NCBI GenBank assembly: GCA_964011275.1
Contig: CAXGOB010000017.1
Span: 6,489 to 70,488 of the forward strand
Length of the DNA stretch: 64,000 nucleotides
Reading direction: 5' to 3'
From: UBA7328 sp002471345
Lineage (GTDB): Bacteria > Bacteroidota > Bacteroidia > Chitinophagales > Saprospiraceae
The notes below the pieces were generated by a model that was not told where the DNA came from, ran no database searches, and saw nothing but the letters and a program-made list of their open reading frames with translations. Position numbers and translations under genes: made by a program. Of this stretch, positions 16,090-25,356 are shown in pieces. Positions within the stretch are counted from its first letter, which is position 1, and each line of letters begins with the position of its first letter.

Positions 16090-16908
16090 TTATTGAAGTG
16101 ATTTTTCCGCTCTATAATCATCGAAAATTGCTTGTCTTTTTTGTGTGGCTGCCATGACTGCTTCTATTTGATTTTTCCTTCCTGTGATTTCTGATTGTTC
16201 TATAGATTCCATCATCAATCCATCAGCAGCATTGAGATATGGTGCCTCGTTTATCACCTTTTTCGCCTTGATTACAGCGGATGGATTTTTTGCAGCTATT
16301 TCCCTTGCTATTTTCATAGCATCATCATAGGGAGATTCTGAAATGTGCGTAGCGAATCCATACTTTACAGCATCCTCTCCAGAGAAAATACGATGTGTAT
16401 ATGTGAGTTCTCTAATAATGTCATCTCTTACCGTATGTTTCCAAAGTTGAGAACCTGCCATATCGGGTATCATTCCCCATTTCAATTCCATAATACTCAG
16501 TTTCGTATCGGCAGTAATAAATTTGATGTCAGCACCCGACATGATATTTAGTCCACCTCCTATAGCCACGCCATGAACTGCTGCAATAACTGGCACGGGT
16601 ATTTCTCTCCAGATCCAAGCGACTTTTTGAAAAATATTAGCCACGCCATGAGTGCGGCTTGGAATAGGCTCATTTAAAATGCCACCTTTGCTATTTGGAT
16701 TGAAGTTAGAGGTATCCATTCCTGCACAGAACGCTCTACCTTCTCCAGATAATACCACACAACGGACCGTTGGGTTACTACCTACAGCTTCTCCAGCCTC
16801 GACTAATGCATTGAACATCTCTTGATCTAACGCATTCATTTTATCTGGACGATTCAGTCTTACATCAGCGATGTGATTACTAATAGTTACTGTGACTCGA
16901 TTTTGCAT
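16090..16908 (-). CDS. Crotonase-family enzyme (enoyl-CoA hydratase/isomerase)
   Basis: 272 residues. Oxyanion-hole segments are GRAFCAGMD (about 58-65) and HGVAIGGGLNI (112-122). In the catalytic stretch MELKWGMIPDMAGSQLW, E141 is at the usual hydratase Glu position and D149 is where dienoyl-CoA isomerases carry Asp. The first hydratase Glu is replaced by Thr/Asp (TADTKL). This favours an isomerase or a specialised hydratase over a classical one. It is 11 bp downstream of the flavoprotein gene and 37 bp upstream of the acyl-CoA dehydrogenase. Confidence 0.85.
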   Translation of the reverse strand: MQNRVTVTISNHIADVRLNRPDKMNALDQEMFNALVEAGEAVGSNPTVRCVVLSGEGRAFCAGMDTSNFNPNSKGGILNEPIPSRTHGVANIFQKVAWIWREIPVPVIAAVHGVAIGGGLNIMSGADIKFITADTKLSIMELKWGMIPDMAGSQLWKHTVRDDIIRELTYTHRIFSGEDAVKYGFATHISESPYDDAMKIAREIAAKNPSAVIKAKKVINEAPYLNAADGLMMESIEQSEITGRKNQIEAVMAATQKRQAIFDDYRAEKSLQ

Positions 16909-16919
16909 AATTTTTCTTT

Positions 16920-17894
16920 TTAACTTAATAAACCTGCTAATCTTTCTTGAATTAATTCAAAAGCGTCCTTCATGATTCGGTCCACTAATTCTTTACACGT
17001 AGGAATGTCATGAATTAAGCCTACTACCATTCCACATGACCAGGCCCCAGCGTCCATTGTTCCTTCTAGCATCACTTTAGGGTATACTCCGGCAACTTCT
17101 TCTATGATATCTTCAAATTTGATATCCTTACCTAGTGCCTTTTCTTTTTCAATGAGACGTTCGACGGCATCATTGTTTAATACACGTTCTGTATTTCTCA
17201 GTGGTCGCATGATGAGTTGAGTATCTAATTCTGTTGCATTTAAAATGGCTTGCTTTACGTTTTCATGCACTGGTGCTTCTTTGGTGGCTATAAACCGAGT
17301 GCCCATATTGATACCCTCAGCTCCCATGGCAAGAGCAGCTACTAAAGATTGAGCATTGGCCATCCCTCCTGATGCCAGGAATGGAATTTCTAATTCCTCA
17401 GCTGCTCGAGGTAGTAAGATCATATTTGGAATATCATCCTCTCCAGGATGTCCTCCACATTCAAATCCATCCACAGAAACCGCATCACAACCAATACTTT
17501 GAGCCTTCAATGCATGTCTGACAGAAGTACATTTATGGATCACTTTTATTCCAGCATCCTTAAGATGTGGTAATACTGATTGAGGATTGCGCCCAGCTGT
17601 TTCTACTACCTTGACCCCTCCCTCTATAATGGCTTTTACATATCCAGGATAATCAGGTGGGTTCAAAGTTGGTAAAAAGGTAAGGTTAACAGCAAATGGC
17701 TTGTCGGTCATATCCTTACATTTAGCAATTTCGTTGGCTAAGTCAGCAGGTGTCTTTTGGGTCAATCCCGTGATGGTACCTATGCCCCCAGCATTCGAAA
17801 CCGCTGCTGCCAATTCGGCGAAGCCTACATAGTGCATCCCGCCTTGCATGATCGGATATTGGATATCAAAGAGCTCGGTAATTTTGGTCTTCAT
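16920..17894 (-). CDS. Nitronate monooxygenase-family FMN protein
   Basis: 324-residue TIM-barrel flavoprotein. Seen: PIMQGGMHYVGFAELAAAVSNAGGIG at the N-terminus (shown only as family pattern), the FMN-phosphate region DAVSVDGFECGGHPGEDD near residue 140, and PFLASGGMANAQSLVAAL followed by MGTRFIATKEAPV. The family covers nitronate monooxygenases and FabK-like enoyl reductases. In beta-oxidation clusters these proteins more likely reduce or oxidise enoyl-CoA or steroid-like intermediates; that is inference. It opens the minus-strand run 17894-12357. Operator site 4 (18105-18120) is 210 bp upstream, with an acyl-CoA dehydrogenase remnant in between. A diverged paralogue is at 55105-56073. Confidence 0.8.
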   Translation of the reverse strand: MKTKITELFDIQYPIMQGGMHYVGFAELAAAVSNAGGIGTITGLTQKTPADLANEIAKCKDMTDKPFAVNLTFLPTLNPPDYPGYVKAIIEGGVKVVETAGRNPQSVLPHLKDAGIKVIHKCTSVRHALKAQSIGCDAVSVDGFECGGHPGEDDIPNMILLPRAAEELEIPFLASGGMANAQSLVAALAMGAEGINMGTRFIATKEAPVHENVKQAILNATELDTQLIMRPLRNTERVLNNDAVERLIEKEKALGKDIKFEDIIEEVAGVYPKVMLEGTMDAGAWSCGMVVGLIHDIPTCKELVDRIMKDAFELIQERLAGLLS

Positions 17895-17950
17895 ATTTTT
17901 TTATTTAAAGGTCATAGTTCTTCTATGGTCGATTGTTAAAGGAGTTATAT

Positions 17951-18029
17951 AGGGTAAATGTGTTGCTCCATGAAGGGTTTGAGCTTTTCTTGGAGTTCGA
18001 TTGATCTTTCTGAGAAGTCGAAATTCATA
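17951..18029 (-). pseudogene. 5' remnant of an acyl-CoA dehydrogenase gene
   Basis: These 79 bp match 15975-16053 with three mismatches (76 of 79 by hand alignment). The match covers the ATG and first 25 codons of the intact dehydrogenase gene, reading MNFDFSERSIELQEKLK here, then stops abruptly at 17951. Operator site 4 lies 76 bp upstream. A full gene copy probably once stood here as first gene behind the operator and was deleted, or the head was copied to a new place. The rest of the 395-bp gap 17895-18289 holds the operator and the toxin promoter only. Confidence 0.85.
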
Positions 18030-18104
18030 ACTCGTGCCGCGTTACGCTGTATTTTGCGGATTTTATTCCTGTATTAGTAATAGAAACTAAATGTAATTAT
18101 AAAA

Positions 18105-18120
18105 TAGGTTATAAAACCTA
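18105..18120. promoter_or_regulatory. Operator-like palindrome, site 4 (TAGGTTATAAAACCTA)
   Basis: The best-conserved copy of the shared palindrome, flanked by A/T runs (AAAA before, AATTTTT after). On the minus strand it sits 76 bp before the dehydrogenase remnant and 210 bp before the flavoprotein gene at 17894. It is the only motif copy near the beta-oxidation run 17894-12357. Confidence 0.7.
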
Positions 18121-18255
18121 AATTTTTATAAACTAGGTAGATCTTTGAGGGTTTATTATCTGACTTTATTCTGTTCGTTTAATTAGAAGTCATTTTGAGT
18201 AGATGTATAGAGCGGATTTTGGATTTGTTAGCAAGCATAGAATGCACCAAACATT

Positions 18256-18283
18256 TTGCTTACATCAAACAAATTGCTTACAT
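18256..18283 (+). promoter_or_regulatory. Direct repeats ahead of the HigB-like gene
   Basis: TTGCTTACAT occurs twice, at 18256-18265 and 18274-18283, an exact 18-bp period, immediately before the GTG start at 18290. The position fits an operator for autorepression by the antitoxin at 18634-19038, as in other toxin-first HigBA modules. Confidence 0.45.
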
Positions 18284-18289
18284 TTAAAT

Positions 18290-18631
18290 GTGGATGTTAG
18301 GGTAATTAAGAAAAGTAATGTGAGGAAAATCACAGAAGGTCAAGTCATGATGGCGAAATTCTGTGAAGAGTTCTTTGAAAAATTGAATTACTCTAACTGG
18401 AATAAACCACAAGACATTACTCGACAATTTAAATCTGCGGATCTAATTACTTGCAAAAAGGGCCAAAGAAGTAGAATAGTTTTCAATATTGGTAGAAATA
18501 GATACAGAATGATTTGCGGATATTGGTTTAAGAAAAGCGAAGTCGTATTGTATATTAAATTTTTCGGCACTCACAAAGAATACGAGAGCATTGAAGTGTG
18601 CCAAGTAGACATGTTTAAAAAAATGGGATAA
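18290..18631 (+). CDS. higB: HigB-like mRNA interferase toxin
   Basis: 113 residues from the GTG at 18290, the start that gives the standard N-terminus VDVRVIKKSNVRKI; an ATG at 18203 would add 29 atypical residues. The RelE-like core is seen in FKSADLITCKKGQRSRIVFNIG, RYRMICGYWFKKSEVVLYIK and the closing FFGTHKEYESIEV, matching the HigB_toxin (RelE-like) family that cleaves mRNA at the ribosome. The toxin gene is first and the antitoxin follows by 2 bp, the usual HigBA order. It lies between two catabolic blocks on the opposite strand from both. Confidence 0.85.
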   Translation: MDVRVIKKSNVRKITEGQVMMAKFCEEFFEKLNYSNWNKPQDITRQFKSADLITCKKGQRSRIVFNIGRNRYRMICGYWFKKSEVVLYIKFFGTHKEYESIEVCQVDMFKKMG

Positions 18632-18633
18632 CT

Positions 18634-19038
18634 ATGAAGTATAAAAAAATTGCATCTCAAGAAACCTATGAAGAGTATTGTGATATTCATGAGACTTTAG
18701 GGTTCAAAGATTCAAAAAAATATAAGGATGAACTTGATTTGTTAGAAATTCTCATCGATGAATATGATAAGAGACACGCTATCTATAAAAAGAAACTCAA
18801 TCCCGTAGAATTATTAGATTCAATTATGAAAGACGAAAGCATAAGCAAATCTGATTTAGCTCGTGATCTCAATACAACAAGGCAATTAATAAGTGATATC
18901 TTAAGATATAGAAGGAATATCAGTAAAAATATGATAATTAAGCTTTCTGAAAGATTTGCTATGAGACCAGAAGCTTTCAGCAGGCCATATAAATTGAAAT
19001 TAGCTAAAAGGAAACTGCAAACACAGACTGCAAAATGA
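18634..19038 (+). CDS. higA: HigA-like antitoxin, XRE helix-turn-helix
   Basis: 134 residues. An N-terminal helical region of about 70 residues (YEEYCDIHETLGFKDS, DLLEILIDEYDKRH) is followed by an XRE-type helix-turn-helix, SKSDLARDLNTTRQLISDIL, at about 70-90, and a basic tail. This architecture is typical of antitoxins paired with HigB-type RelE toxins: the N-terminal part neutralises the toxin and the HTH represses the operon. It starts 2 bp after the toxin stop. Both genes appear intact. Confidence 0.85.
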   Translation: MKYKKIASQETYEEYCDIHETLGFKDSKKYKDELDLLEILIDEYDKRHAIYKKKLNPVELLDSIMKDESISKSDLARDLNTTRQLISDILRYRRNISKNMIIKLSERFAMRPEAFSRPYKLKLAKRKLQTQTAK

Positions 19039-19110
19039 ATACACTTGCTAACAAGTGACTATGACGATTAGGACTCCTTCAATTTGCAATAAGATCAAAT
19101 CATGCCCTTA

Positions 19111-20092
19111 CTAGTCTACCTCTTTCAAAAACCTCAACAACCTCTCATTAAGCATCTCAGTCTGCTCACATGATATCCAATGCCCACAATCATCGAAGTA
19201 TTCTATACCTCTGAGATCTTCTACCATTTCTGGTAATCTGTTGATGGCTTTTCTTACCATATACGTAATAGGGTCGTTTTTGCCAGCAATGAAAAGAGTC
19301 GGTTGGGTTATTTTTTTACCTGCTAAATGTGCTGTACGATCCCAGTATATATCTAGACATCGGTACCAATTTATTATTCCTCTAAAGCCATCTTTTTCAT
19401 ATCGACTTACATAATAGGCAAGATCTTCTTCACTTAGCCAATCGGGTAATTTTTCTGGAAGCATCGTTGTGTCAAGATACTTTTCAGCAGTAATTGGGTT
19501 GTCACTAGCCACAAATTGTGAAGCTCTTTCAATGCCTTCTGCACCTAGGCTAAAGTATATACGCAGTAATGTATCTCTCACATCTGCATCAAATTCACTT
19601 TCTGCAACTCCCACTTCTTGAAAATAAAGGATATAGAAAAACTTCTCTCCGAATACTTTTCTCATATGCTCTACCGGTCTTGCTAATGCTCTGCCACCAT
19701 AGGGAATCGACAGACCCACTTGCCTTTACCTTTTCAGGATAGAGAAGGCATATCTGCCAGGAAAGTGAAGCTCCTAAGTCATGGCCTACAATAATGGCCT
19801 GATCATCACCCAAAGAGTCTATAATCCCAACAATGTCTTTTGCCATTTCGTTTTGACTGTATCTTTCGATCTGAGTAGGTGCATCCGTTTGTCCACAACC
19901 TAACATGTCAGGTGCTACTGCATGATAACCTTCAGCGGCCATAGCAACAAGCTGATGTTTCCATGAATACCAAGAATCTGGAAATCCATGCAAAAAGAGA
20001 ATGAGCGGAGCATCTTTATCTCCTGCCTCTTTTATGAAATATCGGACACCATTGGTATCTATGAATCGTTCTTGTAAGTTGTTGTTATTCAA
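19111..20092 (-). pseudogene. Epoxide hydrolase-like alpha/beta hydrolase, frameshifted
   Basis: Two overlapping frames make one hydrolase of about 327 residues. The first (from ATG 20092) carries LFLHGFPDSWYSWKHQL and the nucleophile elbow VGHDLGASLSW (Asp). The second carries the cap and the C-terminal YFDDCGHWISCEQ with the catalytic His. The switch occurs at about 19719-19722: one extra base in GGCAAGTGGG. Removing it gives YPEKVKAVGLSIPYGGRAL, the expected family segment. It might be a real lesion or a single-base sequencing error. If repaired it would hydrolyse epoxides or similar small lipophilic molecules. It stands alone between the HigBA module and the TonB receptor. Confidence 0.8.
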
Positions 20093-20231
20093 TATTCTTA
20101 TTTGATATTTTCTGTTTGAGTGAACCTTAGAATCTCTAGAAGTTCATTTCAATAATATTAAAAAAAAGAGATGCCCAGAGTCAAGATAACAATGGACATC
20201 TAGCTATATGAAAAAAAATGTTGCTTTATTC

Positions 20232-23099
20232 CTATTCCGCACCAAAATCATAAGTCAAGGCCACCATAGACCTTCTGCCTATTTTTGGCATTCCTGGGAA
20301 TGCACGATATACATTGTCAAATAGATTTTGAGCTGAGGCGTTTATTGTCAATCCATTATTGAATTTATATCCAATACCTAGGTCGACAACATTTTTTTCA
20401 TCTGTCTGACCTGAAAATAGGCCGCTAAAAGACTCAAAAGAATCATCATGTTGAAAAGATAGATTAGCCCTCCAGCCGATTTCAGGTCCATAATTGGCCC
20501 CTATTCGAAACTTGTTTTTTGGGATAGATAATGCATTAGAACCAATAACTCCTTCAGAATCTTTTATTTCTGTTTCAAACATATTTTCAGAAATGTAAGA
20601 GTAGTTTCCAAAGAAGGATAAATCGGCATTTACATAATACTCTAGGCTGACATCCAGTCCTGAATAACTATATGCTTCAAAAGACTTATAACCTGCTGGA
20701 AGGTGTGTAACGCCATTATCGGGAGTGCTTTCTGATTGTATCGTGGCTAGGATGAAGTTGTTAGCCAATGGAGCTATACCTGCTGCAAATCCATTTCCAC
20801 CTTGTGTATATCCTGCAGCATAAGCTCCTGCTACTTGTGCTGCTGCCGCTTCTGCATTTGGGTTACCAGCCTGTGTGAATAGGCCGACTAAAAATGGAGT
20901 GAGCTGAGCTGCCACTCCGGCTCCCAAATCAGTGCCTAAGGCATCTATTCCAAGTAAGCCATACGAGGGTGCTAATGCACTTACTGCAAGGTCTCCATCT
21001 ATCTTACGGTTATAGACATCTAATGATATTTTCAATTTATCGGCTACCAATCCTACATATCCAAACTCCCATGTATCCTCTTTTATCAATGAAGCTTTAG
21101 GCCCATTTGTAAAAGAATTAAGAGGTTGTTGAGTAAATAAATCAATACCAGCAAAACTACCTGTGGTACCCGTTGCAAAATTTGCAGGGTTTGTAAGAAA
21201 TGCATTAATGCTTGGAATCAATGGAGCTAATGCAGGATTAGCCATCAATAGTTGTGCAGCAACTCCTTCTAGAATCTGTTGACCTGCTGATTGAGTGACA
21301 GCACCTTGTACAATTCCTAAAGGCAATCCTGGGGTTCCTACAGGTAGACTAGGAAATGGTAATGCTCCATTAAAATCAATCATTGGATTATCGCCAAATG
21401 TCACTTCATTTCTATTTCCAACTAACCAAATATCATAGGCATTGGGGACTAGTGTAGCCAATGGGAAGTCAATATTAAGATTTAGCTGTGAAGGAGTGCG
21501 TATCGCTCTATTGTAGCTAGCTCTAAATGTGTACTTTGGAGTAGCCTTATATACTAACGCGGCTCGAGGAGAGATACCTGTATCATCCAAAGAATTAAAT
21601 CGGTCTCCTCTTCCTGCAAGCACTAAATCCAATTGTTCAGCTAACACAAATTTTCCTTGCACATATAATCCTGCAATACTATAGTCATCATTATCCTCAT
21701 TTCGTCCATACACTGTATTTCCAGTTTGATTTATTGACTGTCTATAGTCAAATCCTGCGGTCCAGTTGGAGTTTAGGATTGAAGGTATATCAAAGTTATA
21801 TTGAACCTGTCCTTCAAATTGTTTTCTGTCATTTAAGGCTCTATTTCGTGTACGATATAAAAAAGTAGGCTTATCGGCCTTGCTTGAGTTGCTTAACAAA
21901 AACGCTTGAGCAAATAGTCCTCCCTTCTGCATCCTGGCCTGGCCCCATACATCTGTAGATTGGGCTAATCCTTCTCCTTGGTCATTATAAAATACTCCCG
22001 AAGCACTATTGAAGCCCCCTGCGACATTAACTGAAAGATCATTTTGAGGACGAAATTCTAAACTGCCTGTGATAGCCGCACTTGTATAAAAATTTTGCAG
22101 TGGATTTCCATCTCCATCAGGGTCTGTATCATTTTCATCCCAAAGCAATTCTCCTTGTTGGGTAGGGTCGATTACACCATCTGTTATCACCGGTTGAAAT
22201 ACGCGACTCTGAAGTGCTGCGATAGATGCTGCGTCACCAGGATCATTAGGATCTAATTGGAATTCGTCTCCTCTGGTATAATTGGCATTTATCTTAAATC
22301 CGAATTTATCAGAAACCTTAGTTGCATGTCTAAGAGAACCTCCAAAGGTAGATAACTCTCCTCCTCTTAACTGGACAGTTGTCCCCGATTGATCAATAGG
22401 TGACTTGCTTAAGAAGTGAATCACTCCTGCAGTAACTCCAGGACCATACAATGCAGATCCAGGACCTCTTACTACTTCTATTCTTTGAATGTCTATATTA
22501 TTCAATGGAGTGTTTAATGCATCAAAGGTTCCAGTTCCAGCACCTACCAACGGTCGATAATCTAACATAGGAAATGATGCAGAACCAAATAGTCCTCCAT
22601 CCCCACGTAACTGTATGTTAATCCTTCCTGCAGATTGCTGCTGTATATTGACACCAGGAGCGCTTATCAAATTTCTGACTGGATTATCATTTGGAGAAGC
22701 TTCTAGTTTTCGTTTACTATATATTGAAATTGAAGCTGGGGCTTCCTGTACTTTTTCTCGTCTACGCGATGCAGAAATTACTACATCTTCTCCAATTAAT
22801 GTTCCTTCTATCATTGTCACATTAACTGCTCCATCAGAATTGACTTCTACCTCCTGTGATGAGAATCCTGTAAATGAAAACACTAAAGTCAATGGATAAC
22901 TTTGAGATGTACTTACGCTAAATCTCCCGTCAAAGTCAGTCACATTACCATCTGTGGTTCCTTTCACTAATACATTGGCTCCTATCAAAGGATCACCTGT
23001 TTTAGAATCTGTAACAGTCCCATTTATGGTAGTTTGGGCTTGAAGATTTATCATGAACAGTGTTAAGAATACCACTGTCAAAACAGAATTAAGTTTCAT
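20232..23099 (-). CDS. TonB-dependent outer membrane receptor with CarboxypepD_reg-like domain
   Basis: 955 residues with a signal peptide (about 1-21, ending LQAQ). Residues 23-105 are a carboxypeptidase-regulatory-like beta-sandwich (INGTVTDSKTGDPLIGANV), typical for Bacteroidota receptors. The plug follows (QRIEVVRGPGSALYGPG near 210), then a 22-stranded-type barrel ending YDFGAE after a typical RSMVALTY last strand. An Ala/Gly-rich loop of low complexity lies at about 690-750. No SusD partner is adjacent, so it is probably not a glycan-utilisation pair but imports another ligand, perhaps a lipophilic one. A degenerate operator copy lies 57 bp upstream. It is the only outer membrane uptake gene in the window. 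Confidence 0.9.
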   Translation of the reverse strand: MKLNSVLTVVFLTLFMINLQAQTTINGTVTDSKTGDPLIGANVLVKGTTDGNVTDFDGRFSVSTSQSYPLTLVFSFTGFSSQEVEVNSDGAVNVTMIEGTLIGEDVVISASRRREKVQEAPASISIYSKRKLEASPNDNPVRNLISAPGVNIQQQSAGRINIQLRGDGGLFGSASFPMLDYRPLVGAGTGTFDALNTPLNNIDIQRIEVVRGPGSALYGPGVTAGVIHFLSKSPIDQSGTTVQLRGGELSTFGGSLRHATKVSDKFGFKINANYTRGDEFQLDPNDPGDAASIAALQSRVFQPVITDGVIDPTQQGELLWDENDTDPDGDGNPLQNFYTSAAITGSLEFRPQNDLSVNVAGGFNSASGVFYNDQGEGLAQSTDVWGQARMQKGGLFAQAFLLSNSSKADKPTFLYRTRNRALNDRKQFEGQVQYNFDIPSILNSNWTAGFDYRQSINQTGNTVYGRNEDNDDYSIAGLYVQGKFVLAEQLDLVLAGRGDRFNSLDDTGISPRAALVYKATPKYTFRASYNRAIRTPSQLNLNIDFPLATLVPNAYDIWLVGNRNEVTFGDNPMIDFNGALPFPSLPVGTPGLPLGIVQGAVTQSAGQQILEGVAAQLLMANPALAPLIPSINAFLTNPANFATGTTGSFAGIDLFTQQPLNSFTNGPKASLIKEDTWEFGYVGLVADKLKISLDVYNRKIDGDLAVSALAPSYGLLGIDALGTDLGAGVAAQLTPFLVGLFTQAGNPNAEAAAAQVAGAYAAGYTQGGNGFAAGIAPLANNFILATIQSESTPDNGVTHLPAGYKSFEAYSYSGLDVSLEYYVNADLSFFGNYSYISENMFETEIKDSEGVIGSNALSIPKNKFRIGANYGPEIGWRANLSFQHDDSFESFSGLFSGQTDEKNVVDLGIGYKFNNGLTINASAQNLFDNVYRAFPGMPKIGRRSMVALTYDFGAE

Positions 23100-23156
23100 A
23101 ATTGAAGATTTATACTTTTAAGTAATTTTTTCATTTCCTAAATATATATTTATAAT

Positions 23157-23172
23157 TAGTAAATAAAACCTA
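23157..23172. promoter_or_regulatory. Degenerate operator-like site 5 (TAGTAAATAAAACCTA)
   Basis: 13 of 16 positions match site 4. The right half (AAAACCTA) is intact and the left half is degraded. It is 57 bp upstream of the receptor start (23099), within the distance range of the better copies. On the minus strand a TTTG precedes it and AT-rich sequence follows. Confidence 0.45.
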
Positions 23173-23449
23173 ATAAATGCAAATATTTAAGCAATTGAAT
23201 AAAATTATTGAGCGTTTGAATGGACTCTATTGAAATAAAGAGCTTTGATAGCAATTCAAAATTTCGATGGAGAGGAATGGTTAGGCCATCTGATTTTTAG
23301 GCGTTAATGATATGCGACTTACACGTGATGGAGATATGGACTAATCTAGATTTGCTAAATGGCATGATAAGGGGGACAATGTATATGAATATGAAAAGCC
23401 TACAGTAGATAAATGTCAACTCCAATTTTGAATAATGAAAATGGAGTAG
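23173..23449. other. Apparently degenerate intergenic stretch
   Basis: 277 bp between the receptor promoter and the truncated desaturase-like frame, with stops in all frames. Short open stretches such as NFDGEEWLGHLIF and HDKGDNVYEYEKP on the plus strand look protein-like but do not join, and I cannot assign them. It may be the decayed end of a lost gene. Confidence 0.3.
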
Positions 23450-23767
23450 TCATTGATAGTAGTTTATTGACCCATTATCTCTAAAACATTTTTTTGACGC
23501 ATCATGCAATGGCGTAAAAGCTGTATAAAATCCAAATATCATAATGGGATAAACTATCCATAATGTCACACCACTGTACGCCAAAAACACCCCAAGAAGT
23601 ACTAGTACATAAGCTAGAATGGTCAATCCAATCTGATGAAAAGAAAAGAGTGGCACCTGAGATAATGACTTGTATTCTGGATCATGTACTACCTTATTGA
23701 TGACATCTCTAAGGATTATTGGATTTGAAGGTTGATGTATCATTTTATCTCTATTTGATATGATCAT
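23450..23767 (-). pseudogene. Truncated fatty acid desaturase-like fragment
   Basis: 105 residues. The ATG at 23767 overlaps the upstream TGA (ATGA), which supports this start. Two membrane helices (about 50-68 and 70-86) lead into AFTPLHDASKKCFRDN. This resembles the first histidine box of membrane fatty acid desaturases and carotene hydroxylases (normally HDASH), but the second His is replaced by Lys and the protein stops about 15 residues later. The two later His boxes are absent downstream. It is most likely a 3'-deleted remnant with no catalytic ability. Confidence 0.55.
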
Positions 23768-25173
23768 TTGAGCGTTGCTATTACATCTCTTATGAAGTCA
23801 TCTATATTAAATTCCTCCTTATTAAAAGTCATCCCCAGTCGAACTATGACCAATTCCAAAGAAGGTACAATGACCACATATTGTCCATAGTGGCCTTTGG
23901 CAGCGAACATGTCTTCAGGGGCATTAGGAATCCACTGCTTTTGGCTTTTGGCATTCAGCCAAAATTGAGCTCCATAGGCTCTACTTTTCAGAGAAGCATC
24001 TGAAGGAGTATTGGTGTACTTCGCCCAATCGGCAGTAAATACTCTTTGTCCATTTTGAGCAAGACCATTATTTAAATACAGCAGGCCAAATCGCATCCAA
24101 TCTCTAGGCGAGCAATAAGCAAAAGCACCACCAATGAAAGTGCCGGATGCATCGGCTTGCAAAAAGCTATGATTCATTCCTGCTTTGTCAAAGAAGTCTT
24201 CATGCACCAGTTTGAGATATTCCTCTTGGCTTCCAGTATGATTACGCACAATTTTAGAAAGCAACACAGAATGAACCGTCTGATAATCCCATGTTTCTTT
24301 AGGTACGGCACGGAGTTCGACATCATTGGCAAAATCTGCCATATCTCCTTGTGTCATGAGCATGGTACTCAATAAATTTGTAGGATCTGATTCATAAGCT
24401 TCATTATAATCATAGCCCACTGTCATTTTTAAAATTTGATGGATCGTTATGTCTTTTCTAGCATCATCGGCTTCTTCATATGCAGGAAGGCCCGTTTTAT
24501 CATTGATATCTAGTTTGTCCTTATAATCCAATACTCCTGCTAATGCACTGATAATACTTTTAGTCATAGACATTCCTCGAAGAGGCATATCTCCATCAAA
24601 TCCTTCTCCATATTGCTCTGCTATCAGTTCTCCTTTATAATGGATTAGTATAGCCCTTGAGTTTTTCATGCTGTCATTAACAGTGCTTGATTCGGTAAAT
24701 GCATTATTTACAACGCTGTTGAGTTTTTCAAAATTCACTCCATCTATCGCTCTATTTACTGAAGGCCAGTGCTCTATAGAATCAATGCTTAATTCCTTGT
24801 ATTCAGGAGCAGATTGCTCTTTTATTTGATTCACCTCGAAGTTTCCTGTAACTCCACAACCACACCCATCTCTATATACTGCAGTACTCGTATTCCCAAA
24901 AGGCCCTAAACCAAATGATGAAGTGACGGTCTGAGCATCGACATCTATATGAGATGATGCAAATCTTCTTTGTAGTGCAGAAAGGTCACGGGCCTCTACA
25001 TCAGCTCGATTTCTATTCAACATCAATACATTGGTGCAGAGGGTGTGTGAAATCATACCTGAGGCTATTTTTCCTACATCTTGTGAAAAGCCCAAAGCTT
25101 TGAAAAGAGCAATGGCTAGGACGATAGCAAAGAGAAGACTGCCGTATTTAAGAATAGATCGAGTGTTGTTCAT
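23764..25173 (-). CDS. Beta-lactamase-family serine hydrolase (class C / NylB-like esterase)
   Basis: 469 residues with an N-terminal membrane helix (about 10-27), so probably anchored and facing the periplasm. The SxxK motif is SMTK at 202-205 (GMSMTKSIISALAG). The YxT-type second motif is in ETWDYQTVHSVLLSK near 300, and the C-terminal KGHYGQYVVIVPSLELV corresponds to the third strand motif. This set fits class C-like esterases and 6-aminohexanoate-dimer hydrolases, which cleave small esters or amides. A Cys/Gly cluster DGCGCGVTG precedes the domain. An operator-like palindrome lies 39 bp upstream of the ATG. Confidence 0.85.
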   Translation of the reverse strand: MNNTRSILKYGSLLFAIVLAIALFKALGFSQDVGKIASGMISHTLCTNVLMLNRNRADVEARDLSALQRRFASSHIDVDAQTVTSSFGLGPFGNTSTAVYRDGCGCGVTGNFEVNQIKEQSAPEYKELSIDSIEHWPSVNRAIDGVNFEKLNSVVNNAFTESSTVNDSMKNSRAILIHYKGELIAEQYGEGFDGDMPLRGMSMTKSIISALAGVLDYKDKLDINDKTGLPAYEEADDARKDITIHQILKMTVGYDYNEAYESDPTNLLSTMLMTQGDMADFANDVELRAVPKETWDYQTVHSVLLSKIVRNHTGSQEEYLKLVHEDFFDKAGMNHSFLQADASGTFIGGAFAYCSPRDWMRFGLLYLNNGLAQNGQRVFTADWAKYTNTPSDASLKSRAYGAQFWLNAKSQKQWIPNAPEDMFAAKGHYGQYVVIVPSLELVIVRLGMTFNKEEFNIDDFIRDVIATLK

Positions 25174-25212
25174 AATTGGTGTTGTCTTATTTATTACACT
25201 ATTTGTAAAAAA

Positions 25213-25228
25213 TAGGATTTAAAACCTA
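25213..25228. promoter_or_regulatory. Operator-like palindrome, site 6 (TAGGATTTAAAACCTA)
   Basis: 16-bp palindrome with one mismatched pair, 39 bp before the serine hydrolase start (25173) and 128 bp before the divergent acyl-CoA ligase start (25357). On the minus strand it reads into CCTATTTTTT, close to the -7 element TAnnTTTG, so binding would cover the promoter. Confidence 0.65.
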
Positions 25229-25356
25229 ATATTATTGAATTTAATCTATGAAATGAAATTATTAAAAGGCTATTTCATTGCTCGACGGATGATTACATTG
25301 TCACCGGTTCATGTTATTGGTTATTTTTATCCTAAATAATATCTGAAGAAAATAGG

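Noticed and set aside
18203..18289. Longer N-terminus of the HigB-like toxin from ATG 18203
   Set aside because: The added 29 residues are atypical and would cover the direct repeats; the GTG at 18290 gives the family start.
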